A DNA stretch of 64,000 bases from Adiantum capillus-veneris (Eukaryota; Streptophyta; Polypodiopsida; Polypodiales; Pteridaceae): assembly GCA_014529385.2 (NCBI GenBank), contig CM043960.1, forward strand, positions 28,239,396 through 28,303,395, in the 5' to 3' direction. The translations under genes were made by a program, and so were the position numbers. The notes beneath the pieces were generated by a model, which did no database searches, was not told where the DNA came from, and saw only the letters and a program-made list of their open reading frames with translations. Of the stretch, positions 11,128 through 25,535 are shown piece by piece (position 1 is the first letter of the stretch; each line of letters begins with the position of its first letter).

Positions 11128-12121
11128 TGTGACGTGTTTTGGCGGAATGGTGTGGGACACCCCAAAGCCTTTGAGATATGTTTTTTGATGCTACTAGTGA
11201 CCTTAGATGTAGATAAAGCATGTTTGTACAAAGTGTACAAAGGCGGTGTGTGCCAACTGTCTCTACGCATGCGGGCCAGTTGTGAGGCGTACATAGTTTT
11301 GTTGTTTTTGTACATAGAAGTGTCGATACTTCAAAGTGTGAGTAAGTGCTTTAAAAATATGAAGAAAAACTAAACTTTTATCAGCTTGGTGTTGTGAATG
11401 AAGAGGGATATTCAGATGTGAAGAAGAAACTATGTGTTGCTGCAGCCTGCGGTGAAGGGTGGGGGTTTTGGTGTAGAGGTGCCCCTCTTGCCTTGCAAGA
11501 GCCTCGTGTGGTGAGTTGAGAGTGCATCTCTCCTCAATGGGCTGATGAAAGTGGGTGATTAGCTCTGTATATTGACCTCTTTTCATCTTGGTTTAAGGTA
11601 TGGCAGCCATGTTGTGTGTGGTTCCCTTTGGTGCAACTAGTCGAGGATAGACTATGCGCTGCAATTCCTTGCTTGTACATACGTAAAAGAGAAAGCTTCT
11701 CCCCAAGTTTTTCATCGCTTTTTTTGAGTTTTTTTTCTGAACTTTGTGGGTTTTCAAAGTGAGCTTGATTTGGATGGCTTTTGATCAAGCTATGTGTATA
11801 TATGGGAGCGCCTATGGAGTCTCTACTAGCACATGGAAAGGCGTTTGAAAAGAAGTGAAGCTCTTGGTTTTATGAGGAATTGTTTTTTTTTACTTTTTTT
11901 CTTTGTTTTCTTGATTCCCTTGATTTCTTTAGTGCATACAAGTATAGTGGGAGTTGTAGCGGTGTAGAGGGAAGCTAGTCGGGACTGAGTGTGAGTGAGG
12001 ATGTCAAAATTTGTGAGAGAAGATCAACCCATATTATCTTGAGAGAGCTATAATCTTCATCCTCTTTTCTTGGTGTTGGTTTGAGGTGTTGTAGAGGCCA
12101 ACCCCCCCGCAATCCTTCACA
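11128..12121 (+). repeat. 3' LTR of deleted Ty3 element
   Basis: About 994 bp starting TGTGACGTGTTTTGGCGGAA and ending CAATCCTTCACA. It lies just after a polypurine tract and is followed by acgt, the 4-bp duplicate of the base word before the 5' LTR. A TATA-like word (gtatatatggg) is near 11795. Confidence 0.75.
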
Positions 12122-12125
12122 ACGT

Positions 12126-12218
12126 CCTCCGGAGTTGAGTGAGAAAGAGTGCGAGGCTCACCTAGGTGAGGTTAGGTAGAGTTGGCCCATGATGGTAGTG
12201 TCCCCTTGAAGACTCTTG

Positions 12219-12290
<72 letters not shown>

Positions 12291-13062
12291 ATCTATGGTG
12301 AATTGTGGTCGCTATCCTTCTATATGTGGCGCTTGCTAGCAGGGGTGGAGAAAACGACCAATACTACCAGCTAGAAATTGGGCACAAGGGACGAAGCTCA
12401 CAACAAGGCATTGCGAGTGATTTGACAAGGCCGTGTGATTAGCAAGCTTGCAATGGCGTAGTAGAGACAGAAGGAGAGGCCAACTACATATTCATGAGGA
12501 CACATCCAGTATGAGTGAGCCTAAGCTAATGGCCACTTGAGCATTTTTGTAGCAGTTTGATGGGTATTGAGTAGTGTAAAGTGCAATTGCAACGGTAGAG
12601 TTAAGGTGGTAGGTAGTTGGAGTGACAAACAGATTTTAGCAAAGTTCACATTTTGTTGCTGATACTCATCAATCAGCTTTAATTAGGCAATCAAATCACA
12701 CATTCTCATCCAGACTCCAATTTTGCATGCATGCTCTAGCGACCTTTTAGGCCATGTAGTATTCCTCCTCAGTACATGCAGCCTATGTCACCAAAGTCTT
12801 AACTGAAAGATCTCAAAGGTATCTTGGGATTGTTCCTATGAGCTTAGGATCTCTCTTCTCATCTTTCTATATAAGTGGCATTAGGTGCCCCTGCATCTGT
12901 GAAGAATGCTACCTTGCTTTTACTTTTGACGTCTTTTTAAACATGCAAGCCCTTTGGTCATCATAGCTTTGGTCCTATGATGCCTAAATTGCACGAAGAG
13001 GTGACCGATCCCAACTTTCACCATCAAGTTTCCTGCATATGCTGCCTTGCCATGCTTGACTC
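12126..13062. other. spacer with (TG)n-(GA)n tract
   Basis: A compound (TG)n-(GA)n microsatellite occupies about 12219-12289. The remainder has no convincing open frame or domain. Confidence 0.5.
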
Positions 13063-13276
13063 TGTGTGTGTGTGTGTGTGTTGTGTGTGTGTGTGTGTGT
13101 GTGTGTCTTTTTGTGCATGGACAAAACCAAAAGTTGGGTGATTTTGCCAGTTACAATAGAAAAAGCCAAAAACACACAAGATGGAAGGTAGTTTTTTTCT
13201 TGTTCGTGGAAAGAATGTGCATGTGTGTGTGTGTGTGTGTGTGTGTTGTGTGTGTGTGTGTGTGTGTGTGTGGTGT

Positions 13277-13334
<58 letters not shown>

Positions 13335-13401
13335 CGTGCGTGTGTGTGCATGTGTGTGTGTTGCATAACCGGCTATCACCAAGCTTTGAGCTTGTAGGTG
13401 A

Positions 13402-13433
<32 letters not shown>

Positions 13434-13592
13434 TTCTCATTATTGTCATGTTTCAATGTGTATGTTTGTGTGTTGTTGTTGTGTGTGTATCCCACTTTGA
13501 TATAGCCGTGCAAGTGCTAACAATATTGTTGCAACAATGTAATAGTGCTCAAGCCAGGCTAGTTGGTGTGTACTTGTTATAACAAGTAGGTG

Positions 13593-13631
<39 letters not shown>
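13063..13631. repeat. (TG)n and (GA)n microsatellite block
   Basis: (TG)n at about 13063-13107 and 13217-13352 with small interruptions, then (GA)n at 13408-13433 and 13598-13631. Long His-Thr or Cys-Val open frames across this block are products of the dinucleotide repeats and are not proteins. Confidence 0.9.
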
Positions 13632-13632
<1 letters not shown>

Positions 13633-13679
13633 ACTGTTGTTGGCATTATACAACCACGCACACAAGCGCTCAATGTGTA

Positions 13680-14290
13680 TTCTACTTCCTGTCTGCAATG
13701 TTGTTTGGTGGAGTGCATTGATTTTGTCCAACAAGGTCAAGGTCAAGAAGCTCAGGGATGTTTTTAGCAGATACATAGAGAGGGCATCTAATGCTGATAT
13801 GGTCCAAAGAGTTCATGATGATATTGTTTTTCAAGGGTTTTTGAAAGAAGACTTCATGCTTGGCACTGTCGTGGTCAACATGAATGCCAAATGTGGTGCA
13901 CTTCATAAAGCACAAAAAGTGCTAAAGGAGCTTCAAGTATGGGATGTTGTCTCTTGGAATGCAGTGGTTGTGGGATATGCCCAACTTGGCCAAGAATCTC
14001 TGGGATGTTTCAAGTGGATGTCAATGGAGGGTGTCTCTCTAAATGCAATCAGTAGAGAAGAACCAAGAAAACAATACTATCTTCTACACAAGCAAACATG
14101 AAGGGGAAGAGTACAATAGGACCAGACGAGCTTCATGCCCGCAATGTTGTCTCATGCAGTGCATTGATTGCATGATATGTTCAATGGGATGAGGGTCAGG
14201 AATGTCTGCGTTGTTTTCAACAGATGCAAAGAGAGGGCATCTCTCCAAATGCAATCACGTACACTCTCCAAATGTAAGAGCGAGCGAGAC
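13680..14290 (+). pseudogene. PLS-type PPR pseudogene fragment
   Basis: From about 13770 the frame reads RVHDDIVFQGFLKEDFMLGT, then NAKCGALHKAQKVL, DVVSWNAVVVGYAQLGQE, and CFKWMSMEGVSLNAIS, which is one PPR unit plus parts of its neighbours. After a break near 14060-14125 a second unit follows (RNVVSCSALIA, stop, YVQWDEGQECLRCF, MQREGISPNAITYT) and ends about 14275. It lies immediately downstream of a (GA)n tract. There is no complete gene, start codon or C-terminal editing domain. Same family as 1150-2383 and 23155-24445. Confidence 0.75.
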
Positions 14291-15253
14291 CCATCGTTGG
14301 CAGATCACGCAAGCTAGTATAGAGTAAAAAAGCAAGGACTATACAATAACCTCATGCATACATCTACCTTAAGGGACACATGAAGGCTAGTAATCATCCA
14401 TAGCTATTTATAAGAATCTTCTTTTTTACATGGAAGCCATAACCACATACAACCAATCAACAAATGAATGTGTGGGTGCCACCATAGACAATCCCCTCAC
14501 ACGAAGCTTATTGTGCCCATACATGCCAATCATTGAAACACAGTCAATCGATATAAGACGAGGAATAACTTTCCAAGAAGACCAGACCCGAGAGAGCCAA
14601 CAGAAGCAAGGTCCAAAAAAACTTAAACCACAAATGTTTCAGTAACATGTCACAAAATTTACCATTTTCTCCATGGTAAGCTTGCCCCTTTCAAAACTAA
14701 TCCAAACACTGCCTTGTGGTGTCACAATTTTGGGGTTGTAGAAAACATCTTTGAGGGCATCTTTAAATGTTGACAGTATCATATCAAAGGAGTATTAAAG
14801 ACCTTATTGTATGAACTATTGATCTATGTGCAACCTGCTAGGCTGCTATGATGATTTCATTGTGAACCTACCATATTTAGGGTGGAGCTCGCCATTGTTA
14901 TGCAATGTGCCCGCACTTTATTCTTACATGTACGGACTCCTAGCATGCAACACTACAAAGCCTCTAGCTCGTGAGATGCAACTATGAAACTAGTAAGTGA
15001 CCCGCACGATGATGTGTGTACAAAAAAAACATGACCGTTAGTCATAAAATGCCATCTTTGAGGTGAGAGATGTCAATGCTTTCGTTCTAGATATAAGGCA
15101 CATATTGTTTATCATTCTATTTAAGTGCCATTTGCACCTTACAAATTGATAGCAATGGAAGCAAACATAGATCATTTCTTATCTTTGAAAGTGTCTTATG
15201 CATCATGTTGAAGTGACTGGTGTGTTAGAAAGTTGATGGTGTGACCCGTAAGC

Positions 15254-15258
<5 letters not shown>
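14291..15258. other. spacer, no gene seen
   Basis: Short open frames only (for example 14430-14645), without recognisable motifs. No repeat boundary was found. Confidence 0.4.
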
Positions 15259-15301
<43 letters not shown>

Positions 15302-15698
15302 CCAAACCCAAATTACAAAATCATGCATGAGAGAGGAGACTCTGTGCAACCAGTTATATGCTTCAACAGATATTCCCTTACTTGCAATGTGTACCATAGC
15401 AACCATTTGGCTTAGCTCCCACTCCTATCAATGTACATAGACCAGTTGTTGAGGCATCATTGAAAACTAATCTCTTGGTGTATGCACATGGTACCTTGTA
15501 AATTTGAGAGTCTGAATAACCTACCCTACTTGAGTTCCTCACATTTATCTTGGACCAGTGCCTACATGAATTTTTGTTCCGCCACTCCATGGATTGTCAG
15601 TTGCCATCCTCCATAGTCTTCAAGCATCATTGAGTCTCTCCTTGTGTATGTATGTGCGTTTTATGCGCTTGAGATCAAGAATCTTCTTCTTCTTCTTC

Positions 15699-15767
<69 letters not shown>
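15259..15767. repeat. (CT)n microsatellites
   Basis: (CT)n at 15259-15299, and a (TTC)n tract running into a long (CT)n tract at about 15683-15767. Arg-Glu and Leu-Ser open frames over them are artefacts. Sequence between the tracts is unassigned. Confidence 0.9.
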
Positions 15768-15771
<4 letters not shown>

Positions 15772-16132
15772 GGATTTCTGAGTGTAGTTGGTTAGCTTGA
15801 TGATGTAAAAAGTGCTTCACATTTTGTTTAAGGGGATTTGTTGTGCTCCCATTTCACACAGTGGATTGATTTCAATCCTCACTCACCATTTGTGTGTCGT
15901 TCGGAGATTGATTGCAAGTTGGTAGTTTGCCAATGTCTACTAACTACATACATTCTTTGGTTAATTTTGTAGAGAGTATCTGATAATCCATGGATTTTGG
16001 ATTTATAACAAAGTTTGTGAGTTGGTGGTGGGTGTGATATCCCAACTGTGGATGGTGGTGTTGAGCCTTGCCCTGTAGCATTTTGTGTACGGCCACCAAA
16101 GAATCCCACACCCCATGCTCTAATGAAGTTAA

Positions 16133-19608
<3,476 letters not shown>

Positions 19609-19653
<45 letters not shown>
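19609..19653. repeat. (CT)n microsatellite
   Basis: Pure CT dinucleotide tract. Flanking sequence is unassigned. Confidence 0.9.
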
Positions 19654-19656
<3 letters not shown>

Positions 19657-19924
19657 AAAAAACCTTATTTTGGAAGTTTTAATAACTCTTCAAGAAAACC
19701 TAGAGGCATGTACACACAACACTGAAGTTGCATATCAACATGCCCAAAAAGGGGCTATGTAACATACATCATTGGACAAGCACATCCGTTTCCTAAAAAC
19801 CAAAGACAACTATATAAAGTTATTGAGGCACACTATGTATGTGAAAAGATCAGCACACAACATCACCTCTTGTCCTTATCAACCTTCCCAAAGAGTGTCC
19901 CTTTGACAACCTCAAATGTCTTAG

Positions 19925-20180
19925 AGAGTGATTATGTAGCCAAGCCCAAAGCTTCGGAGTTCACTCCTTGGATTCTTGCAAACATTCCACAAACCTTGTA
20001 TTTGTAGATCTAGCGGCACCCACCCAGGAGGCCTTATGAGCAACATCGGGATCCTTGACATCGCCTTTTTGAGTAGTGTCCTTGCTTTGCTTGCACAATT
20101 CGATGATGCTCTTGGGAGAAAATGCAGTTTCATGAGCAACAATGCCAAGAATATTATAAGTGTTGCTTTGTTGCATTTTG
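19925..20180 (-). other. unidentified minus-strand coding-like segment
   Basis: The frame at 19961-20176 (minus) has balanced composition: ILGIVAHETAFSPKSIIELC, then KDPDVAHKASWVGAARSTNT. Beyond a stop it continues KLWAWLHNHSL. It looks like a fragment of a real protein rather than noise, but I do not recognise the family and no intact gene structure is visible around it. Confidence 0.25.
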
Positions 20181-20261
20181 GTATGTGAAGCTTATCTTTG
20201 TCTCTCCTACGGGCCATGGCGAGAAGCAACTTCAACAAATGTAGTAGGTACTTTACAAATA

Positions 20262-21185
<924 letters not shown>

Positions 21186-21484
21186 AGTGTAGCACAACTT
21201 AGCCTTGAGCCGGTTGTAAAATTAGAACAACTGGTTGGAGGGGGAGAAGCAAAAAATCCTCTTGAAAATTAAAATCAGACGATGCTACAGGCAAGGTTGC
21301 CGTGCTTCCACCAAAACAGCCCACCTCATCAGATCAAGGGCAAACCAGGAGACTTCGTTATTCCCTCCAAGAGAGGGGCAAGAGAGAGACCTTGCCTGCA
21401 TGTACAAAAATAAAGGGGAGGATGAGACTCTACAAACATCATGGGCAGGGCTGTCAGGGCTCCCCTCTCGTGGACCCTTTCTTT
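21186..21484. other. spacer, no gene seen
   Basis: Plus-strand open frames here (to 21624) cross into the LINE 3' UTR and show no motif. I regard them as chance frames. Confidence 0.4.
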
Positions 21485-22380
21485 TTTCTTTTGCAAAACT
21501 CACAATGGTGAGTAGACTATATTGTCATAACCAATCAATTTACAAGCTTTGCCATGCTTGTGCCGAGCCATGCCAGCTTCAAGGGGTCCTAGTTACATCG
21601 GCTGATAGGGGAGCCACCCCATGACAAGGGTTGAACCTATACCTTTACCCAAAAAAGGTACCCAAAGATACGGGACGAGCCCACACCTCTATTCCTATAA
21701 GCCATTTAGTATGGCATCCAAGGCTCTCTTCCACTCATCAAAGTTATTGTGTTTTCCAATGGCGATGACCGCCTCTTGGCTTTCTTGAATTATCTCTGTG
21801 AACTTAGCAGCTTTCATGGTGCTCTAAAAAATTTGACAGTTCTTTGCCTTCCAAGCATGTTTGAAGTAGCTAAATCTCACGATTTGTGTTGAGATGAGCA
21901 TTGCTTGATCTTGAACGCCTTCCCTCCCAAGAAGAGATCGTTCTTGAAAATTTCTATTTTAAAGGTCTTTTGGACCCATTTGCAAATCTTCCCTACCAAG
22001 CTACATGTCTCTGGGCATTTCTTAAATAGGTGAAGGAGGTCTTCACTAGCCGTTTTGCATTGTGAATATCTATCCGGGACAATTCCCCTGGTGAGAACCT
22101 TCACCCCAGTCGACAGGGCTCCCCATAGCACTTTCCATATAGGGAGCTTCATCCCATGCGGCCATTTTGGGTGCCATATGTTTTTCATGACTGTCTCCCA
22201 TCTCGACTCTAGCTAATGCTTGCTCCATAGCTTGTTAAGTGAGAGAACCAATCCTCTGAATACAGAAGTGTTAAGTATACTTCCTTAGTTTGCTGTTTAA
22301 GGAAATGCCTATTCTTTGTCCATTGCCACACTTTCCACCCGAACTTGGATTCATAGCACGACGTATACCCCATGTTAAGC
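21485..22380 (-). mobile_element. LINE 3' end (ORF2 C-terminus and 3' UTR), reversed
   Basis: On the minus strand, coding remnants run from about 22370 to a TAG at 21695-21697. They comprise a segment with KFGWKVWQWTKNRHFL, then after a frameshift the RT zinc-binding region (zf-RVT type): MKLPIWKVLWGALSTGVKVL, RGIVPDR, then SEDLLHLFKKCPETC. After another break comes AKFTEIIQESQEAVIAIGKH, NNFDEW. The segment at 56390-56961 aligns with it in the same order. The 3' UTR ends with CTCACCATTGTGAGTTTTGC and an A-rich tail at 21485-21495. Endonuclease and RT core are absent, so the copy is 5' truncated and multiply frameshifted. Confidence 0.7.
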
Positions 22381-23154
22381 CGTTCAAGGGCTCTGCAGCT
22401 CTTTTATGAAGACTTAACCCATGTTTTCCTTAGTGGGTGCTCACCCATGCATATGCATGTGCATGCACACAGACGCATGCAAAAGATACACACATTGATA
22501 GTAGAAAGGAACTGGTTTCTGAGGACCAATGTCCCTTTCTCAAAAGCTAACGATAAATAATGACACAAAGAAACGAAGCTCCATCATAATTTGTTGTTAT
22601 AGCAGCGAGCCCTTCATTCAAGATATGCGAATCTAACCATTTGTTAAAAGCACAAACTAAATGTTTTCCAAAGAATCTCTGGAGATGTATCATAAAAAGG
22701 GCAGACCTTTTTGGATCCTTCCTTTTGGATCAGCGTTTACGATACAACTCACTATTGTGAGTATTGCCCGGGAAAGTCTTTCTTTAGACGGCCAACTTAC
22801 ACCTTGCAAAGATCCACGAAACCAAAAGCACCAATAGGGTAAAGTAACCAATTTAGAGACGAAATTTTTTGGGACTAGAAATGCTAGTTGATGTGTTTAT
22901 CTCATCCAACTAGTGAGCAACGAAAAGATGGACCGACCTGCCTAGAGGAAGGTTGGCTTATAAAGATGCTAGCCGAGATCTATCTTCGGAGGAAAGGAGA
23001 GCCTATCTTATATCTTACTAGTAAAACGGTGCTACCTTCGGCGGTGGCATGGCTGACTGCCTTCGACGGTGTGTGTGTGTGTGTGTGTGTGCGTGCTATC
23101 CGTCACCGACTTGCAGGGAACATAGTTGGATCAGGCTGCGGATCAGGCTGCTTG
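22381..23154. other. spacer with LINE-like palindrome and (TG)n tract
   Basis: Near 22745 the palindrome aactcactattgtgagt resembles the LINE 3' end but lacks an A-rich tail, so it is at best a relic. A (TG)n tract is at 23069-23092. No gene seen. Confidence 0.4.
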
Positions 23155-24445
23155 TGACACCCCTTCTCCATGCCATGTTTTCCTTCAAGATGCAAGCGAA
23201 TGTGATTGCATCTAGAGAGACACCCTCACGTCACATCTATAAAAAATAGCAGAGAGCTTCTTGGCCTTGCCCAGTTGGACATATTCCGCAATTAGTGCAT
23301 TCCAAGAGATGATATCCTGGTTAGGAGGCTCCTCGTGCACTTTTTGTGCTTTGTGAAGTGCACCACACTTATTGATACATGTCGACCAAGACGGTGCTAA
23401 GCAGGATGTTTTCTTTGAACAACCCGCGTCTAACAATATCATCGTGAATTCATGTGTAATTCCACATGCCTTCAAGGTGCAACTGTGCGTGATTGTGTTT
23501 AGAGAGATGCCCTCTCTTTGCATCTGCTAAAAAATAACCGGAGCTTCGTGACCCTAACCCTTGCCTTTCCTTCCTCCATTGTAGAGGCAGAGCTTAGACG
23601 TCTCGTCGTAGACCCCCTCCTTCATGTCATGTTTTCCTTTAAGATTCAAGCGAATGTGATTGCATTTGGAGAGACACCCTCGCTTTGGATCTGCCAAAAT
23701 TAACACAAAGCTTCTTAGCCCTGCCCAAGTTTGACATATCCTGCAATTAGTGAATTCCAAGAGACAACATCCCGGTTAGGAGGCTTGTTGCGCACTTTTG
23801 TGCTCAATGAAGTACACCACATTTGGGATACATGTCAACCAAGGCAGTGCTAAGCACAACATTTTCTTTCAACAACCTGAGTCTATCAGTATCATCATGA
23901 ATTCTTTTACCCATATTAGCATCTTGTGTAATGCCACATGCCTTCAAGGTGCAAGTGTATGTGATTGCATTTAGAGAGATGTGCCCTCTCTGCATCTGTT
24001 GAAAATAGCTCAGAGCTTTGTGACCTTGACGCTTGCCTTTCCTTCCCCCATTATAGAGCCCAAGCTACACACGTCTCGTCGTGGATCTGCCCATTCTCCT
24101 TGCCATGTTTGCCTTCAAGATGCAAGCGAATGTGATTGCATATGGAGAGACACCCTCGCTTCACATATGTGTTGAAAATAGCACATTCCTTCTTGGCCGT
24201 ACCCCAGTTGGACATATCCCGCAATTAGTGCATTCCAAGAGATGACATCCTGGTCAAGAGGCTCCTCACACCCTTTTTGTGCTTTATGAAGTGCACCGCA
24301 TTTATTGATACATGCCAACCAAGGTGGTGCTAAGGACGACATTTTCTCTCAACAACCATGATCTAACAATATCATGGCGAATTCTATTATGAGCATATTG
24401 TGTAATGCCACATGCCTTCAATGTGCACGTGGATTTTTCAGAAGA
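23155..24445 (-). pseudogene. PPR pseudogene, tandemly amplified segment
   Basis: Minus-strand frames 24115-24342, 23804-23995, 23554-23760 and 23212-23523 all read as PPR units: MQREGISLNTITHSCTLKAC, KCGALHKAQKV-EEP, QDIISWNALIAEYVQLGKA and ITYTCTLKACGITQDANMGK. The DNA itself repeats: a block resembling atgttt-ccttcaagatgc followed by gcgaatgtgattgca recurs near 23174, 23628 and 24104, at 454- and 476-bp steps. A second block (cttgcctttcctt, then ctcgtcgt) recurs near 23560 and 24027. Frameshifts and stops separate all units. The period is longer than one PPR motif (~105 bp), so it is a segmental amplification of about four motifs. Not translatable. Confidence 0.75.
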
Positions 24446-24561
24446 CCTCAAACGTGCAGTGAGGTAGCAGTCTAGCTAAGAAGATGTCGGAGACTCGAAG
24501 GTGGAGTTGGCACCTCTCTCTTTCTCTTTTGCTCTCACGCGTGCACGTCCTACGCCTGTGT

Positions 24562-24710
24562 TGTCATGCCAAGGGCATACCCAGGGGAGGTCACGGACCT
24601 GGGCTAGTAAGTGGCCAACTGCCAGTGTGGAACAAGGGATTCCTTAGCCAGGGGCTATATAAGGGAGGTTGGGCGGTGAATCCAAGACAGGCAGTTCCTT
24701 GGGCATTTCA
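24562..24710 (+). repeat. 5' LTR (149 bp) of short-LTR element
   Basis: Starts TGTCATGCCAAGGGCATACC and ends GGGCATTTCA. It matches the copy at 27236-27384 over its whole length with about ten differences. It carries a TATA-like word (gctatataaggg, near 24655). The five bases before it, tgtgt, recur directly after the 3' copy. Confidence 0.9.
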
Positions 24711-24711
24711 T

Positions 24712-24724
24712 TGGTATCAGCGCC
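24712..24724 (+). promoter_or_regulatory. primer-binding site, initiator-Met tRNA type
   Basis: TGGTATCAGCGCC lies one base after the 5' LTR. It differs by one base from the common plant retrotransposon site TGGTATCAGAGCC complementary to the tRNA-iMet 3' end, which primes minus-strand DNA synthesis. Confidence 0.8.
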
Positions 24725-25124
24725 ATGAGTTTTGGGAACCAGGGCGTGGTGCTCATGAGCTTTGGGCATGATTTTGCATGTTCATGCAAATAGGAGGGCC
24801 AAAAGCACCTCGTAGGCGGGCATGGCCGCTTAGCAGAAGACGAGGTCAAGGTCAAAGTCGAGGATTGCGACCGTGGGCAAGCACCCTAGGAGGGGAAGAC
24901 AGGTGCAGTCGACCATGGCAAAAATCGATGAGGCCGGACTTGTTAGGGTCGTAGAGGACCTGTGATAGTTTTTTGTCACGCGCTCATGGCCTGGGGAGCA
25001 ACACCCGTGACGTCTTCATCTCCCTATCTCCCCCTCGTCACTATATGGCACGGATCTATCCAGGGGGGATCTAAAGCCCAAATTTGGCGGCGCGAGGCGG
25101 CTTTAATCTCGGGCATCGGATCAC

Positions 25125-25435
25125 GTAGTGAACTGGGGGTGAACTCGGGGCAAAAATGGCACCCCAAGTTCACTCCTAGTTTCACCCCCCCTCAGTTCAC
25201 CCCTAGTTCACCCACCTCGCGGGGTGTGGGTCGAACTTGGGACGTTTCGGTTGCCACACGAGTGCCCTACCACCACGCTAGCGCGCGTCACTGTCCATGT
25301 TGGCATGGCACATGATCATATCCTAGTTTAGGCGCCCCTAGTTCACCCCCAGTTCACCCACCCCTAGCTTACCCGCCCCAAGTTCACCGTTAGTTCACCC
25401 TCAGTTCACCCCCAGTTCACCCCTAGTTCACTATG
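25125..25435. repeat. 12-bp GTGAACT-type minisatellite inside the MITE
   Basis: Units of the type GTGAACTGGGGG appear on the plus strand at the left arm (from about 25128) and as agttcaccccta / agttcacccccc in the rest (25165-25215; 25325-25435). At least a dozen copies can be counted. They fall on both sides of the tRNA-like segment. Confidence 0.8.
25217..25287 (-). ncRNA. tRNA-like sequence (A- and B-box remnants)
   Basis: The minus strand reads GCTAGCGTGGTGGTAGGGCA, then CTCGTGTGGCAACCGAAACG, then TCCCAAGTTCGACCCACA. TAGCGTGGTGGTAGGGC resembles the Pol III A box and AAGTTCGACCC the B box, with normal spacing. The acceptor and anticodon stems do not pair well by eye, so it is a degenerate or tRNA-derived (SINE-like) segment, not a confident tRNA gene. 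Confidence 0.4.
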
Positions 25436-25535
25436 TGATCCGACGGCGGAGACTAAAGCCGCCTTGCCCCCCAAATTTGGGCCCTAGATCCCCTCTAACC
25501 CGGAACCGTGCCATATAGTGACGAGGCTATCTCCC

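Larger units (their letters stand above)
8973..12121 (+). mobile_element. internally deleted Ty3/gypsy retrotransposon
   Basis: Order: partial 5' LTR (8973-9268), the RT-RNase H connection, archaeal-type RNase H, integrase, a G-rich polypurine tract (ttggggggg, 11114-11122), then 3' LTR (11128-12121). The LTR ends form a short inverted repeat, TGTGA...TCACA. The 4-bp word acgt flanks both sides (8969-8972 and 12122-12125), so the present ends are the original insertion ends. Gag, protease and RT are absent. The coding words resemble the second Ty3 element at 38632-47371 (LADLLTYKE-like, NNEAEYA, HWCRSC), so both belong to related lineages. It cannot be autonomous. Confidence 0.8.
25033..25526. 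mobile_element. 494-bp Mutator-like MITE, 9-bp TSD
   Basis: The left end CCTCGTCACTATATGGCACG pairs exactly with the right end, and the arms continue imperfectly for about 115-120 bp (left 25033-25150, right about 25405-25526). The 9-base word CTATCTCCC flanks both sides (25024-25032 and 25527-25535). Long TIRs and a 9-bp TSD are hallmarks of Mutator-like elements. No transposase is present, so it is non-autonomous. The core is made of a 12-bp repeat (GTGAACTGGGGG and its complement) plus a tRNA-like segment. It sits in the interior of the short-LTR element and is therefore younger than that insertion. Confidence 0.8.

Noticed and set aside
13024-13582. Long open frames of His-Thr, Cys-Val or Arg-Glu strings (also at 15.6, 16.1, 21.0, 27.9 and 57.5 kb)
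   Set aside because: They are translations of dinucleotide repeats in several frames at once, without start context or any domain.
22739-22765. A further LINE 3' end
   Set aside because: The palindrome aactcactattgtgagt is present but no A-rich tail or 3' UTR similarity accompanies it.
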